A stretch of DNA of 21,107 nucleotides from Gracilaria caudata (lineage: Eukaryota > Rhodophyta > Florideophyceae > Gracilariales > Gracilariaceae), in contig JASCIV010000403.1 of the NCBI GenBank assembly GCA_030374735.1, forward strand, positions 1 through 21,107, given 5' to 3'. Numbering within the stretch: the first letter of the stretch is position 1; each line of letters begins with the position of its first letter. The notes below the pieces were generated by a model. That model had not been told where the DNA came from. It saw nothing but the letters and a program-made list of their open reading frames with translations, and did not search any database. The position numbers and the translations under genes are program-made. This document shows, piece by piece, positions 1 to 7,280 of the stretch.

Positions 1-18
1 GGGGGGGTAGGGAGGGGG
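1..18 (+). repeat. G-rich tract, possible G-quadruplex
   Basis: G runs of 7, 3 and 5 are separated by one or two bases. Splitting the first run gives four G-triplets, enough for a G-quadruplex. The window starts inside it, so its full extent is unknown. Confidence 0.35.
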
Positions 19-415
19 CCGGATACAAAGAAAGCACACAAACTGGCGATGGGTGCGGAATGAAGGGGTTGTGTAAGGCTTGATGGGGACGGCGCGAGGG
101 GCCGCAAGGCACGATGAATGTGCAGCGAAGACAGCGCGAGTGGAAGAGCCGTTGTCTGTTGTGTGTACTGTATGTTTTATTGAAATTGTGCGCGCTGCGA
201 CGTAATGAGTTACGTAACGCCGCGTGGGACGCCATCGCTGATCGCACACGGCGGCGCGATGCGAGTTTCGAGGCATGCACAGCAGCGCCGACGTGAATTC
301 GGCGCGCTGTCGCCGTGTGGTGGCTGCGGCTTGCAATCAGTCAACAGGCGCGATGTCTGCAGCCGTCGAAGCGGTGAGCGCTGGCATAAGGAGAAATGAC
401 CTGGTAGCTGTGCAC

Positions 416-435
416 AAAACAAAACAAAACAAAAC
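416..435 (+). repeat. (AAAAC)4 microsatellite
   Basis: Four perfect tandem copies of AAAAC. It lies 3' of the minus-strand mL41 gene. Confidence 0.85.
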
Positions 436-630
436 ACCAGTTAGTTCCAAGATGCACAGCGGTGCAACTGCTTAGCGCAGGTCAGTCGGCGTCAACGCTG
501 GCTTGAAATAATAGCGAAGACATCCCGAGCGTGAAATCATAGTCGATCAGTCGGGGAAAGAAGCATCACACCTACACGCCGCAGCGCGGAACAAAAGTGC
601 GGCACGTACCATCAAAAAGCGCAACGATCA

Positions 631-927
631 TCACTTCACAACGGGCGGCGGCGGCACGTGCACCAGCGGCGTGCGGTAGCTCACATACGGCTTGAGCTCA
701 CACGCTTCCAGATCCGGCACCACGAACACGGGCACCTTGCGCTCGTATTGGACGACGTACGCGCCCTTGCGCGTGTGGCGGCCCATGGACTTGGCGCCGT
801 AGCCCTTGTTGAAGAAGCGCGGGCCGTGCTTGGGGTGCAGACTGGCGTTGCCCTTGCGCGCGAGCCCGCGGCTGGCGCGCACGTACTTGCCGAGCGCGCG
901 CGCGGTGGCGCGGAACGCGCCGCTCAT
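631..927 (-). CDS. mrpl41: Mitochondrial large-subunit ribosomal protein mL41 (MRPL41/Mrpl27 family)
   Basis: A 98-residue basic protein of the mitochondrial large ribosomal subunit. What I see: an N-terminal basic stretch ('ALGKYVRASRGLARKG', 11-26), then 'GPRFFNKGYGAKSMGRHTRKGAYVV' split across 35-59, then 'VPVFVVPDLEACELKPYVSY' (65-84). The GRHT.KG.YV core and the VPDL...LKPYV block are the signature of the mL41/yeast Mrpl27 family, whose members are of about this length or somewhat longer. The frame stays open upstream to 1194, but that part is low-complexity Arg/Ala. The methionine at 925-927 directly precedes a short basic, amphipathic start suited to mitochondrial import, so I chose it. 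The gene is head-to-head with the Hc1-like gene across a 687-bp GC-rich region. Confidence 0.88.
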   Translation of the reverse strand: MSGAFRATARALGKYVRASRGLARKGNASLHPKHGPRFFNKGYGAKSMGRHTRKGAYVVQYERKVPVFVVPDLEACELKPYVSYRTPLVHVPPPPVVK

Positions 928-1226
928 CGCGCCTTGCGCGGCGTCACGGCTGCTGCTCGTCGCGTCGCGCCCCCCCGGCGAGCGCGCGATCGCACAGGCG
1001 ATTGTGCGCGAGACCGGCGACGGCCCCGCCGTCGGCGCGCGCGCATATGACAAGCGCAATGTATTCCGCAAGCGGGCCGCGCCACACGTGGCACACGATG
1101 ACAGCGCGCGCACGCTGTGAAGCGACAGCGCGTGTAAGGCGCGCACGGCGCGAAGCGCGCGGCACCGCCGCCGCCGCCGTCGCAGCGTGTGCACAGCCGA
1201 ACACGTAGAGCGGCGCGGCGCGGAGC

Positions 1227-1284
1227 GCGGCGTCCGCCACCAGCGCGCACGCGCACGCGCGTGGGCGCTGGTGGCGGACGCCGC
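1227..1284. repeat. 58-bp near-perfect palindrome (hairpin)
   Basis: The 20-base arms at 1227-1246 and 1265-1284 are perfect reverse complements. After one G/G mismatch, an inner 6-bp stem (1248-1253 with 1258-1263) closes on a four-base loop, CACG (1254-1257). In total 26 of 29 possible pairs form. It sits in the middle of the divergent intergenic region between mL41 and the Hc1-like gene. Confidence 0.93.
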
Positions 1285-1519
1285 CCCTGCTGCCGCGCGC
1301 GCCGTGCGGGGCGCGGTGCGGCGGCAAGTGGCGCGCCCAATTGCGCGCGCTCAAAACGAACGCGCGGCTGCACCGCCTTGTACTTGAGCGCCTCACACCG
1401 CCGCCACGCCCGCCCGTCGCGCTCGCACCCGCTCGAGTCGTTTCCCACCGCGCGCGTCCCGCCGTCCGCTTACTGCCGCGCCGTTGCTGCCGTTCCCGCC
1501 GCCGTCGCCATCGCCATCG

Positions 1520-1520
<1 letters not shown>

Positions 1521-1550
<30 letters not shown>
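1521..1550 (+). repeat. (CGT)10 microsatellite in 5' leader
   Basis: About ten tandem CGT triplets flanked by imperfect GCC/ATC triplets, ending roughly 65 bases before the ATG of the Hc1-like gene. It is probably in the 5' UTR or promoter, since the frame upstream of the ATG is simple-sequence and not protein-like. Confidence 0.8.
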
Positions 1551-1560
<10 letters not shown>

Positions 1561-1614
1561 GCTCCCGCCTGTGCACCGCGCGCCGCCCGCTGTCTGCTTG
1601 CGAACGCCGTCTCG

Positions 1615-2005
1615 ATGGATAGCGTGGAGCTGGGGCTGGCCAAGTTGGCCGAGATTCGAGAGTGCGTGGACTCCATCGCGCTGGACGGCGCCAAGTTCTT
1701 CGACAAAGGTGAGTTGCGCGCGAATCCGTCCCGCCGCCCGTGACGCGCTCGCTAAAACAACAGAATGAATGTGCGAATGCGTGTTGCGCATGTGCGCGCC
1801 CAAAAAAAAATAAAAAAAGGCAATAAGGCGGCCGGAGTGAGGGCTCGTAAGGCTCTGCAGGATCTCAAGTCGCTGGCGCAGGAGCTGCGCGTGGCCATCC
1901 AGCGCTGCAAGACGGAGTCCGCGCACGCGCGCATGATGGAGCAGAACGCGCAGTACATGGAGCAGCACCCGTTCGACCTGCCGCCGCCCATGCATTCGAT
2001 AGACA

Positions 2006-2040
<35 letters not shown>

Positions 2041-2094
2041 GCCATGCCGCCGGCCGCCACACATCTCACGCATCTGCCGCACGGCTCGGTGTGA
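1615..2094 (+). CDS. Histone H1-like Hc1-family protein, two exons
   Basis: Predicted join of 1615-1708 and 1820-2094, giving 122 residues. Residues 1-31 form a helix (starting 'MDSVELGLAKLAEIRECVDS'). The junction then gives 'FFDKGNKAAGVRARKALQDL' (28-47), followed by 'KSLAQELRVAIQRCKTE'. The pattern GNKAAG-x-R-x-RK-x-x-Q-x-L-K-x-LAQE-I/L-R is what I know from the Hc1 family of bacterial histone H1-like proteins (Chlamydia, Bacteroidetes). This match also fixes the 3' splice site, because only that junction restores the conserved GNKAAG. The C-terminus is not the usual Lys-rich tail: it has a Met/Gln/His stretch, ten alanines (95-104) and ends PHGSV. A DNA-binding or chromatin role is inferred. 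I do not know whether the family is established in eukaryotes. A different small helical-hairpin protein remains possible. Confidence 0.72.
1709..1819 (+). other. Spliceosomal intron with A-rich 3' end
   Basis: A 111-nt GT-AG intron, phase 1. The donor reads AAAG/GTGAGT, a near-consensus site. The acceptor is the AG at 1818-1819, preceded by nine A, one T and seven A instead of a pyrimidine tract. A branch-point-like GCTAAAAC lies at 1751-1758. The intron carries an in-frame stop (TGA at 1741), so unspliced RNA would truncate the protein. The AG at 1836-1837 also keeps frame but would delete the conserved GNKAAG. Confidence 0.7.
2008..2037 (+). repeat. (GCC)10 triplet repeat encoding polyalanine
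   Basis: Ten identical GCC codons near the 3' end of the Hc1-like gene, giving a pure Ala10 tract. The codon purity suggests replication slippage and likely length polymorphism. Confidence 0.9.
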
Positions 2095-2276
2095 GCGCGC
2101 GCGCGCCGTTTATTCGTATTTATGAGGTAGTGGGCGTGTTTGTATCTACGTAGTGAGCAAAATGAAGGCGCAGAGTTGCGCGCCAGTTTTTCTTGTTGTG
2201 TGTTATGTACACGCCGCCGCGGCGGCACAGTTAGTCCGAACCAAACAGCGCCACGCAGCGCGCGCGCAACAGCACT

Positions 2277-2630
2277 TCACGCCACCTGCGCCAGCATGTG
2301 CAGCGTGTGCGAGGACGGCACGCCGAAGCGCACCACGCCCCACAGCGCCAGCTGCACCAGCAGCACCAGCATCAGCACCACCGCCGCTTCCACCAGCGTC
2401 ACCACCAGCGGGCTGTCGCGCCACACGCGGTACGACCGCACGCACAGCCGCCGCAGCCGCCACGTCGAGTGGCGCGACGCGCGCGCGCGCGCCGCGCGCT
2501 CGCGCGGCGGCTGCGACGGAGGCGGCGGAGGCGGCGGAGGCGGCGGCGACGGCGGCGGCGGCGACCACGGGCTGTCGCACAGCGGCTGCGACCACACGCT
2601 GTCGCACAGAAGCGGCGGACGATCGAGCAT
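2277..2630 (-). CDS. Small proline-rich single-pass membrane protein
   Basis: A 117-residue protein I do not recognise. The N-terminus has an internal repeat ('LCDSVWSQP' at 8-16, 'LCDSPWSPP' at 17-25) leading into a polyproline tract (24-38). A strongly basic segment follows (43-71), then a single hydrophobic helix at about 74-101 ('VEAAVVLMLVLLVQLALWGVV') and a 16-residue tail. By the positive-inside rule the N-terminus should face the cytosol, as in tail-anchored proteins. It starts at an ATG and is convergent with the Hc1-like gene and divergent from the gene at 3075. The bias of GC-rich DNA can create such frames by chance, but the sharp basic-then-hydrophobic layout argues for a real gene. 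Confidence 0.5.
   Translation of the reverse strand: MLDRPPLLCDSVWSQPLCDSPWSPPPPSPPPPPPPPPPSQPPRERAARARASRHSTWRLRRLCVRSYRVWRDSPLVVTLVEAAVVLMLVLLVQLALWGVVRFGVPSSHTLHMLAQVA
2519..2563 (+). repeat. GGCGGA/GGCGGC repeat behind the polyproline tract
   Basis: Tandem GGCGGAGGC-type units. On the minus strand they encode the polyproline segment of the small membrane protein. Confidence 0.8.
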
Positions 2631-3074
2631 GGAGGCGGGGCGTCACGGGCGGGCGCGCAAACTCGCGACGAAGGCTGCAGACGCTGCACGGGACGCCGAC
2701 GCGCACGGGGGGGGCGATGAGCGCGAGGAGGAGCTGCAGCGGCGCGCGCGCGCGGTGCGGGCGAGCGACAAACAGTGGTGACGGCTATACCGCGCGCGCA
2801 CTGGCACGCCGCGCGCGCGCTCAGATTTGGCGCGCGCGGCGCGGGCCAATCGGCGCGCTTGTCGCGTGTGCAGTGCTGCAAATCGATTGGCGCGCGTGGT
2901 GTATCTCGGTTGTATCTTGTCGCAGCGTGGCCACGCGCGCCACGCGCGCCACGTGTGGCGGCTGCCCGATTTACGCTTTACGCTTCGTGTGCTCGCGTTC
3001 CCCCTTCCACGCTGTTGCGCCTCCGCTCTTCGCTCCATCTCTGCGCGGTGCGCGTGCTCATCGGTGCTTTGCTC
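2631..3074. promoter_or_regulatory. Divergent upstream region, GC-rich
   Basis: 444 bp between the starts of the small membrane protein gene (-) and the GSN-motif protein gene (+). It is rich in CGCG runs and has a tandem GCGCGCCAC motif around 2935-2952. Frames open here are Arg/Ala-rich and not protein-like. No TATA box is evident. Confidence 0.4.
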
Positions 3075-3806
3075 ATGGGCGGCGAGGACGACGTGCTGCG
3101 CCGCGCGCTGCAGTACCCGTACGAGCGCCCCGCGCACAGCTTCACGTTCGTCGACGGCGTGGTGCGCGCGTACCAGCGCGAGCCGCCGCCGTCGTCGTCG
3201 CGCACGCACGTGGTGCTGGCCATCGGCTCCAACGCCGCGCCGGAGCAGCTGTTGCGCAAGTTCGCCAACCACGCGCAAGCCGTGCACGTGGTGCGCGTGC
3301 AGCTGCACGGCATGGACGTGGTGTACGCCGCACTCGTGGCCGCGTACGGCAGCATCCCCGCCACCGTGGCCAAGAGCGCCGCCACCGTGTGCAGCGTGCA
3401 CGCCACTCTGTTGCCGGATGCGCTGTTGCGCGTGCTGCACGACACGGAGCGCGGCTACTTTTTCTGCCGCCTGCGTCACGATTGCGGCGTCAAGGTGTTC
3501 GTGGAAGGGCGCGAACTGTCGCAGCCGGTGTACGCGTACGTTGCGAGAAACGGTCCGTTTTGTGTGGACGGCCAGCCGGTTGCGCTCGCCGAGATCGACG
3601 CGACGCAGCGCGCTTTCCGCCAGCTGTCGCAGACGCAGATCATGCACGCCGTGCGTCACCACGTGCGTGATGCGTTGCCGTTGGAGCAGTTCATTCTCGC
3701 CAACGTGAAGCACACGGAGCGTCGCCGCCACATAGAGCGCTGCCTCGCGTCGCGCGCGCAGCTCGAGGACTGTTGGCAACTGGTGCAGGACCTGGGCACG
3801 CCGTGA
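3075..3806 (+). CDS. Conserved protein with gamma-glutamylcyclotransferase-like GSN motif
   Basis: A 243-residue protein. The segment 'VVLAIGSNAAPEQLLRKF' (46-63) resembles the strand-loop (Y/x)GSN...P..L motif that binds substrate in the gamma-glutamylcyclotransferase fold. Further blocks are 'DVVYAALVAAYGSIPATVA' (81-99), 'ATLLPDALLRVLHDTERGY' (110-128) and a charged helical C-terminus (210-240). I recall a family of uncharacterised bacterial proteins with the same order (GSN, then AAYG.IPAT, then L...L..TE..Y), so a shared fold is likely. Enzymatic activity is not established. The frame extends upstream to 2775, but that part is low-complexity, and MGGEDD at 3075 follows a short pyrimidine-containing leader, so it is the best start. 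Codon use is strongly GC-biased, like the neighbours on the left. Confidence 0.7.
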   Translation: MGGEDDVLRRALQYPYERPAHSFTFVDGVVRAYQREPPPSSSRTHVVLAIGSNAAPEQLLRKFANHAQAVHVVRVQLHGMDVVYAALVAAYGSIPATVAKSAATVCSVHATLLPDALLRVLHDTERGYFFCRLRHDCGVKVFVEGRELSQPVYAYVARNGPFCVDGQPVALAEIDATQRAFRQLSQTQIMHAVRHHVRDALPLEQFILANVKHTERRRHIERCLASRAQLEDCWQLVQDLGTP

Positions 3807-4336
3807 ATCTTAAAAGCTGCGAATCTGCGCTGCATCGCCTTTGACATTTGCTCGCGCCGCATCTGTTTCACCGTGAAACTTTCACGCCATCAACGCGCGC
3901 GCGCGTGTGACGCGCAACCGCCCACGAGCGCACAATGAGCAGCCGCCAGCTGCGCCACGTGGCGCGGCAACCCCGCACGCACCGCTTCGCCGTCCAATCA
4001 GCGCCCGCTGCCGCGCTGCCATGGAGGCGTATGCGCACCGCTTCGCGCTTCTCGCCCCCATCGCGCACCGCCGAGCCGCTGTGTTTGCCAGCGCACGACA
4101 AACCTGTTCGTGCCCACCGTATTAAACCCTCCCCACGTTGCTCCTCCCCGTCGTCCGCGCGCCACATTTCAGCGCCGCGGTAGCTCCCAATCCACCACAG
4201 CTTCTCTCCCCTGCAGCTGGCTCCTGTGTGAGTCACTGAGCTCAGCACAACCTCAGCTGCGCAACTCGTCACCTAACGCGCCCTGTACCCCATTCCCGCT
4301 CATCCCACCATCCACGCCGCAGACCTCCCACCCCCA
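3807..4336. promoter_or_regulatory. Upstream region and leader of PFKFB
   Basis: 530 bp between the GSN-motif gene and PFKFB. The first part has a run of alternating CG (3895-3906), and the second is C/T-rich, typical of a pyrimidine-rich leader running into CCCCCAATG. No TATA box is clear. A GTGAGT at 4228-4233 could be a donor for a 5'-UTR intron, but this cannot be settled from sequence alone. Confidence 0.4.
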
Positions 4337-5848
4337 ATGACTCTTCATGAAGACCGCTTACGAGAGATGCTCAAGCGTGCTGTGTCCTTTGACAACGTGT
4401 CTGCTTTTGCTTCCATTCCAAACGGCTCTCAAGCCTATGCCGATGGTGCTTCGGCCCTCACAAGCCCGCGCGCTCACGACTCGGCCGCTATAGCCACCAA
4501 GAAGTTATGCATCGTCATGGTCGGTCTTCCCGCGCGCGGAAAGACGCACATTGCGCGATGCCTCGAGCGCTACTTGAACTGGCTGGGATTCCCCGCTGCC
4601 GTTTTTAACGTGGGTAATTACCGACGTATGATTCTGGGCGCTACCCAGTCGGCCGATTTCTTCAACCCGGACAATGCTGAGGGACGGCGTGCGCGCATGG
4701 AATTGGCCATCGAATGCATGAATGATATGTTGGCATGGTTTAGCTGCGGGGGAACGGTTGGTATATACGACGCCACCAATTCAACGAAGAAGAGGCGGAA
4801 AATGGTCAAGGACCGCCTTGAAGCGGTTGGCGTTCGAGTGCTTTTCCTGGAGAGTCTTTGCACGGACCCTACCATCATCGAGAAGAATATTTTGGAGACC
4901 AAGCTTCATTCCCCAGATTACAAGGACAAGGACCCTGAGGAGGCGGTGTTGGACTTCAAGAAACGCATTCAGCAGTACGATAAAGCCAACGAGACTGTGG
5001 ACGACAGTGAACAATGCTCCTACATCAAAGTCATCAACGTTGGTCGACAAATTATCCTCAATGACATTCAAGGTTTTGCCCAAGGGAAAATAGTCAGCTT
5101 CTTGCTTAACTCACACATCACCCCGAGAAGCATCTATTTAAGTCGACACGGCGAATCGGAGTGGAATGTCACCGGCCAACTTGGGGGAGATCCAGATCTC
5201 ACCGTGCGAGGACGAAGCTATGCGGAACGCCTTGGTGTTTTCATAGACAGTGAATTTACGAAGAAGGGCAAGGAACTGCCCCTTGTGTGGACAAGCCAGC
5301 TCCGTCGCACTCGACGCACCGTGGAACATATTCCCACTATGAACCACTCGTGGCGCGCATTGAATGAGATTGATGCGGGCGTATGCGAGGGAATGACTTA
5401 CCAGTCTATTGCGGAGCAAATGCCAGAAATCGCCAACGAGCGGAAGAAGGACAAACTTCGCTACAGATACCCAGGAGGCGAAAGTTATGTGGACGTGATT
5501 TACCGGCTCGAACCTTTAATACTGGAGCTTGAAAGACAAAGAGGACCGGTGTTAATTGTGGCTCACAACGCTGTCATTCGCGCCATCTATGCGTATTTCA
5601 TGAGAATATCGCAGGAGGAATGTCCGTACATAAACATTCCGTTGCATTCGGTTTTCAAACTAACCACACGCGCGTATGGTGCGGAGGAGGAAGTTTTTCC
5701 GCTTGAGATTGAACATACCGATCAAAATCGAACACCGGAATCGGGGGCGAGTGATGATGGAGGGGAAGCACCTGTCAAGCACACGCAAAGTCCGCTGGAA
5801 CCTCTGACGGAATCTCTTAAACTTGTCAGTGTCAATGGGCTCAAGTGA
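4337..5848 (+). CDS. PFKFB: 6-phosphofructo-2-kinase/fructose-2,6-bisphosphatase
   Basis: A 503-residue cytosolic bifunctional enzyme that makes and destroys fructose-2,6-bisphosphate, the signal controlling phosphofructokinase-1 and fructose-1,6-bisphosphatase. The kinase domain (about 52-260) has the Walker A loop 'GLPARGKT' (63-70), 'VGNYRR' (92-97) and 'YDATNSTKKRR' (144-154, matching FDATNTT.ERR in animals). The bisphosphatase domain (about 264-450) has the histidine-phosphatase motif 'RHGESEWN' with R270/H271, 'DAGVCEGMTY' with E351, and 'VAHNAV' with H410. These match the catalytic R-H, E and H of the animal enzymes, so both activities should be intact. The N-terminus (1-50) and the acidic Ser/Pro-rich C-terminus (460-503) are likely regulatory. 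The ATG at 4337 is the first in a frame that is conserved soon after. Codon use is much less GC-biased than in the genes to its left. There are no introns. Confidence 0.96.
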   Translation: MTLHEDRLREMLKRAVSFDNVSAFASIPNGSQAYADGASALTSPRAHDSAAIATKKLCIVMVGLPARGKTHIARCLERYLNWLGFPAAVFNVGNYRRMILGATQSADFFNPDNAEGRRARMELAIECMNDMLAWFSCGGTVGIYDATNSTKKRRKMVKDRLEAVGVRVLFLESLCTDPTIIEKNILETKLHSPDYKDKDPEEAVLDFKKRIQQYDKANETVDDSEQCSYIKVINVGRQIILNDIQGFAQGKIVSFLLNSHITPRSIYLSRHGESEWNVTGQLGGDPDLTVRGRSYAERLGVFIDSEFTKKGKELPLVWTSQLRRTRRTVEHIPTMNHSWRALNEIDAGVCEGMTYQSIAEQMPEIANERKKDKLRYRYPGGESYVDVIYRLEPLILELERQRGPVLIVAHNAVIRAIYAYFMRISQEECPYINIPLHSVFKLTTRAYGAEEEVFPLEIEHTDQNRTPESGASDDGGEAPVKHTQSPLEPLTESLKLVSVNGLK

Positions 5849-5871
5849 TGCTGTCTTCGTTCTTGTGCTCC

Positions 5872-5892
5872 GGGGGGGAGGGGGTGGGGGGG
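5872..5892 (+). promoter_or_regulatory. G-quadruplex-prone run in PFKFB 3' UTR
   Basis: Starting 23 bases after the PFKFB stop codon is a tract of 7 G, A, 5 G, T, 7 G on the sense strand. It would be present in the mRNA and can supply four G-triplets. A role in 3'-end formation or translation is inference. Confidence 0.45.
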
Positions 5893-5960
5893 AAGCTCAA
5901 GCTGTGCACAGTTTACTCTTAATATGGACATGTACGGCAATGTACGGCTTTGTCGCTGTG

Positions 5961-5966
5961 AATAAA
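5961..5966 (+). terminator. PFKFB: AATAAA polyadenylation signal for PFKFB
   Basis: Canonical AATAAA, 112 bases past the PFKFB stop, in sequence that turns T-rich downstream. It is consistent with the end of this transcript. Confidence 0.5.
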
Positions 5967-6883
5967 TATTTGGAAGCCAAGTTCATCATAGTCTCTCTCC
6001 TTGTGTCTATCTTCTCATTCGTTTTGTTGGTAAACTTCTACCCCATGCACTGCATCTGTCAAACACCCATTCCCCAATTCTCTTCAGGATTCATGTATTC
6101 ATTGAGCTTTCGCGGTGGAAGTCCCAAAGCGATTGCAATGCAAGACCGGCCGACTATACTGTATACTTCGACCTCCTTTAGAAAGAACGCAGGCAACGTT
6201 GAATATTACGCTTCGCCAAAATGCAGGCCTCGATCGGGTCAGCGCTATTGGTAGCCGCCCCGTCGATCACCTTTGCTTTGGTCAATCTGTCGAAACCTCT
6301 GCGCCTAGTGATTTCCCAGTACGTAGCGGTTTATCGTTATCAACGCAGGTTTTCTCCAACTTGGCCCACTTTCATCATGCATGCAGTGGGGATTTTCAGC
6401 AAAACTTGTCTAAAACGGTGACAATAATTAGAGTAATCCAGGATCATCCTGCCATGATGGCCTTTTGGTACACACGAGGCCAAAATTTCCTTTGGAAAAC
6501 AATTAAAATTGAGTATTAATTTGAAATTTTGAATCTGAAGCAGAAGCAAAACCGGGTTTTGAAGTTAGAACAAAGTAAAAACTATTCATACTTCTCGTCG
6601 GAGATAGAAGCGCAAACTCCGTCAAGTAAGAGCTATCCTCTAGTTCTTTAAAGTGAAGAAAGCTTTTCTTGATAAACATAAGCGCTTACAAAGTAAATTA
6701 AAAACAATATTTCATGGAGACTGCACGACCTTTAGAATATATGTAAACTGCATTTCACTCACATAATCATCTACCAAAGCCATGTCTGAACGTTAATACC
6801 TAAAAAGCCTTGTTCGCTGCTGTCATAATGAGGTTAAACTCATGCGGTAAATTGCAAAACCAAAAACATATAAAGAAATCAAA

Positions 6884-6939
6884 AGTGGCCTCATATGAGG
6901 CCAATTGAGTCAATTGAATTGACCTCAGATGAGGCCACT
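6884..6939. repeat. 56-bp nested palindrome
   Basis: The whole 56 bp reads nearly the same on both strands: in the outer 23 positions 21 pair, with mismatches at positions 12 and 18. Inside are two smaller perfect palindromes: GGCCTCATATGAGGCC at 6887-6902 and GTCAATTGAATTGAC at 6909-6923. It lies in the gene-free island. Confidence 0.92.
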
Positions 6940-7110
6940 AGCATAAAGCATGTGCCCTAACACGGGTAGGACCTTCTCGTGTTGTTCAGGGGCCCGTTGA
7001 CAAACGCTTCGCGGCGGGCTGCGCTGCCAGCGAAACCAATCCGATTTTTGGCGATTGCACCTATCTTTGTATTGCAAATTGCATCAATCTTGCAACCAAT
7101 CGCGCTAATG

Positions 7111-7280
7111 CGAAGAGTTGCAATCGAGATTGCAATGGGCTTTTGCTGTGCAATCGGGATTGCATCATTTCTTTCGTTTGCAATCCTGATTGCGATTGCA
7201 CACTCATTTACAATCCCGTTTGCAATGGAAACTGCTTTGCAAATACAAATGCCGTAGCAAAACCCTCCGCAATCACGATC
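7111..7280. repeat. Degenerate 30-bp tandem repeat with internal dyads
   Basis: CAATC recurs at exactly 7121, 7151, 7181 and 7211, with degenerate copies at about 7240 and 7270, a 30-bp period. Each good unit contains TTGCAATC-NN-GATTGCA, an inverted repeat of the same 8-mer, so the array is a row of dyads. Less regular copies of GATTGCA/TGCAATC continue leftward to about 7038. Because 30 is a multiple of 3, both strands show 10-residue periodic peptides rich in Ile/Ala, but no frame has a sensible ATG start. Confidence 0.82.

Larger units (their letters stand above)
1..630. other. Gene-free stretch before mL41
   Basis: No convincing protein or RNA gene was seen; the short open frames here are Arg/Cys-rich and look like chance. 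The right part is presumably the 3' UTR and terminator of the minus-strand mL41 gene. It holds a G-rich run at the very start (1-18, G tracts of 7, 3 and 5), four AAAAC units at 416-435, and a small hairpin with arms at 200-205 and 210-215. Confidence 0.55.
928..1614. promoter_or_regulatory. Shared upstream region of mL41 and the Hc1-like gene
   Basis: A 687-bp divergent intergenic region, extremely GC-rich with alternating CG runs. No TATA box is evident. It contains the 58-bp palindrome (1227-1284) and a CGT triplet repeat (1521-1550) just before the Hc1-like start codon. Bidirectional promoter function is inferred from gene orientation only. Confidence 0.5.

Noticed and set aside
928..1194. 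N-terminal extension of mL41
   Set aside because: Arg/Ala low-complexity frame in GC-rich DNA; the ATG at 927 gives a normal-size protein.
1189..1614. Coding extension upstream of the Hc1-like ATG
   Set aside because: The frame is simple sequence: it reads through the 58-bp palindrome and a polyvaline-encoding triplet repeat.
2153..3670. Plus-strand 505-codon open frame
   Set aside because: Almost entirely Ala/Arg, crosses other better-supported genes in other frames, and has no recognisable domain. It is a product of GC bias.
2643..3779. Minus-strand 378-codon open frame opposite the GSN-motif gene
   Set aside because: Shadow of the plus-strand gene; His/Arg/Val-rich and without motifs.
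6221..6421. 66-codon ATG frame with hydrophobic N-terminus in the island
   Set aside because: Short, no homology recognised, and no supporting context; chance cannot be excluded.
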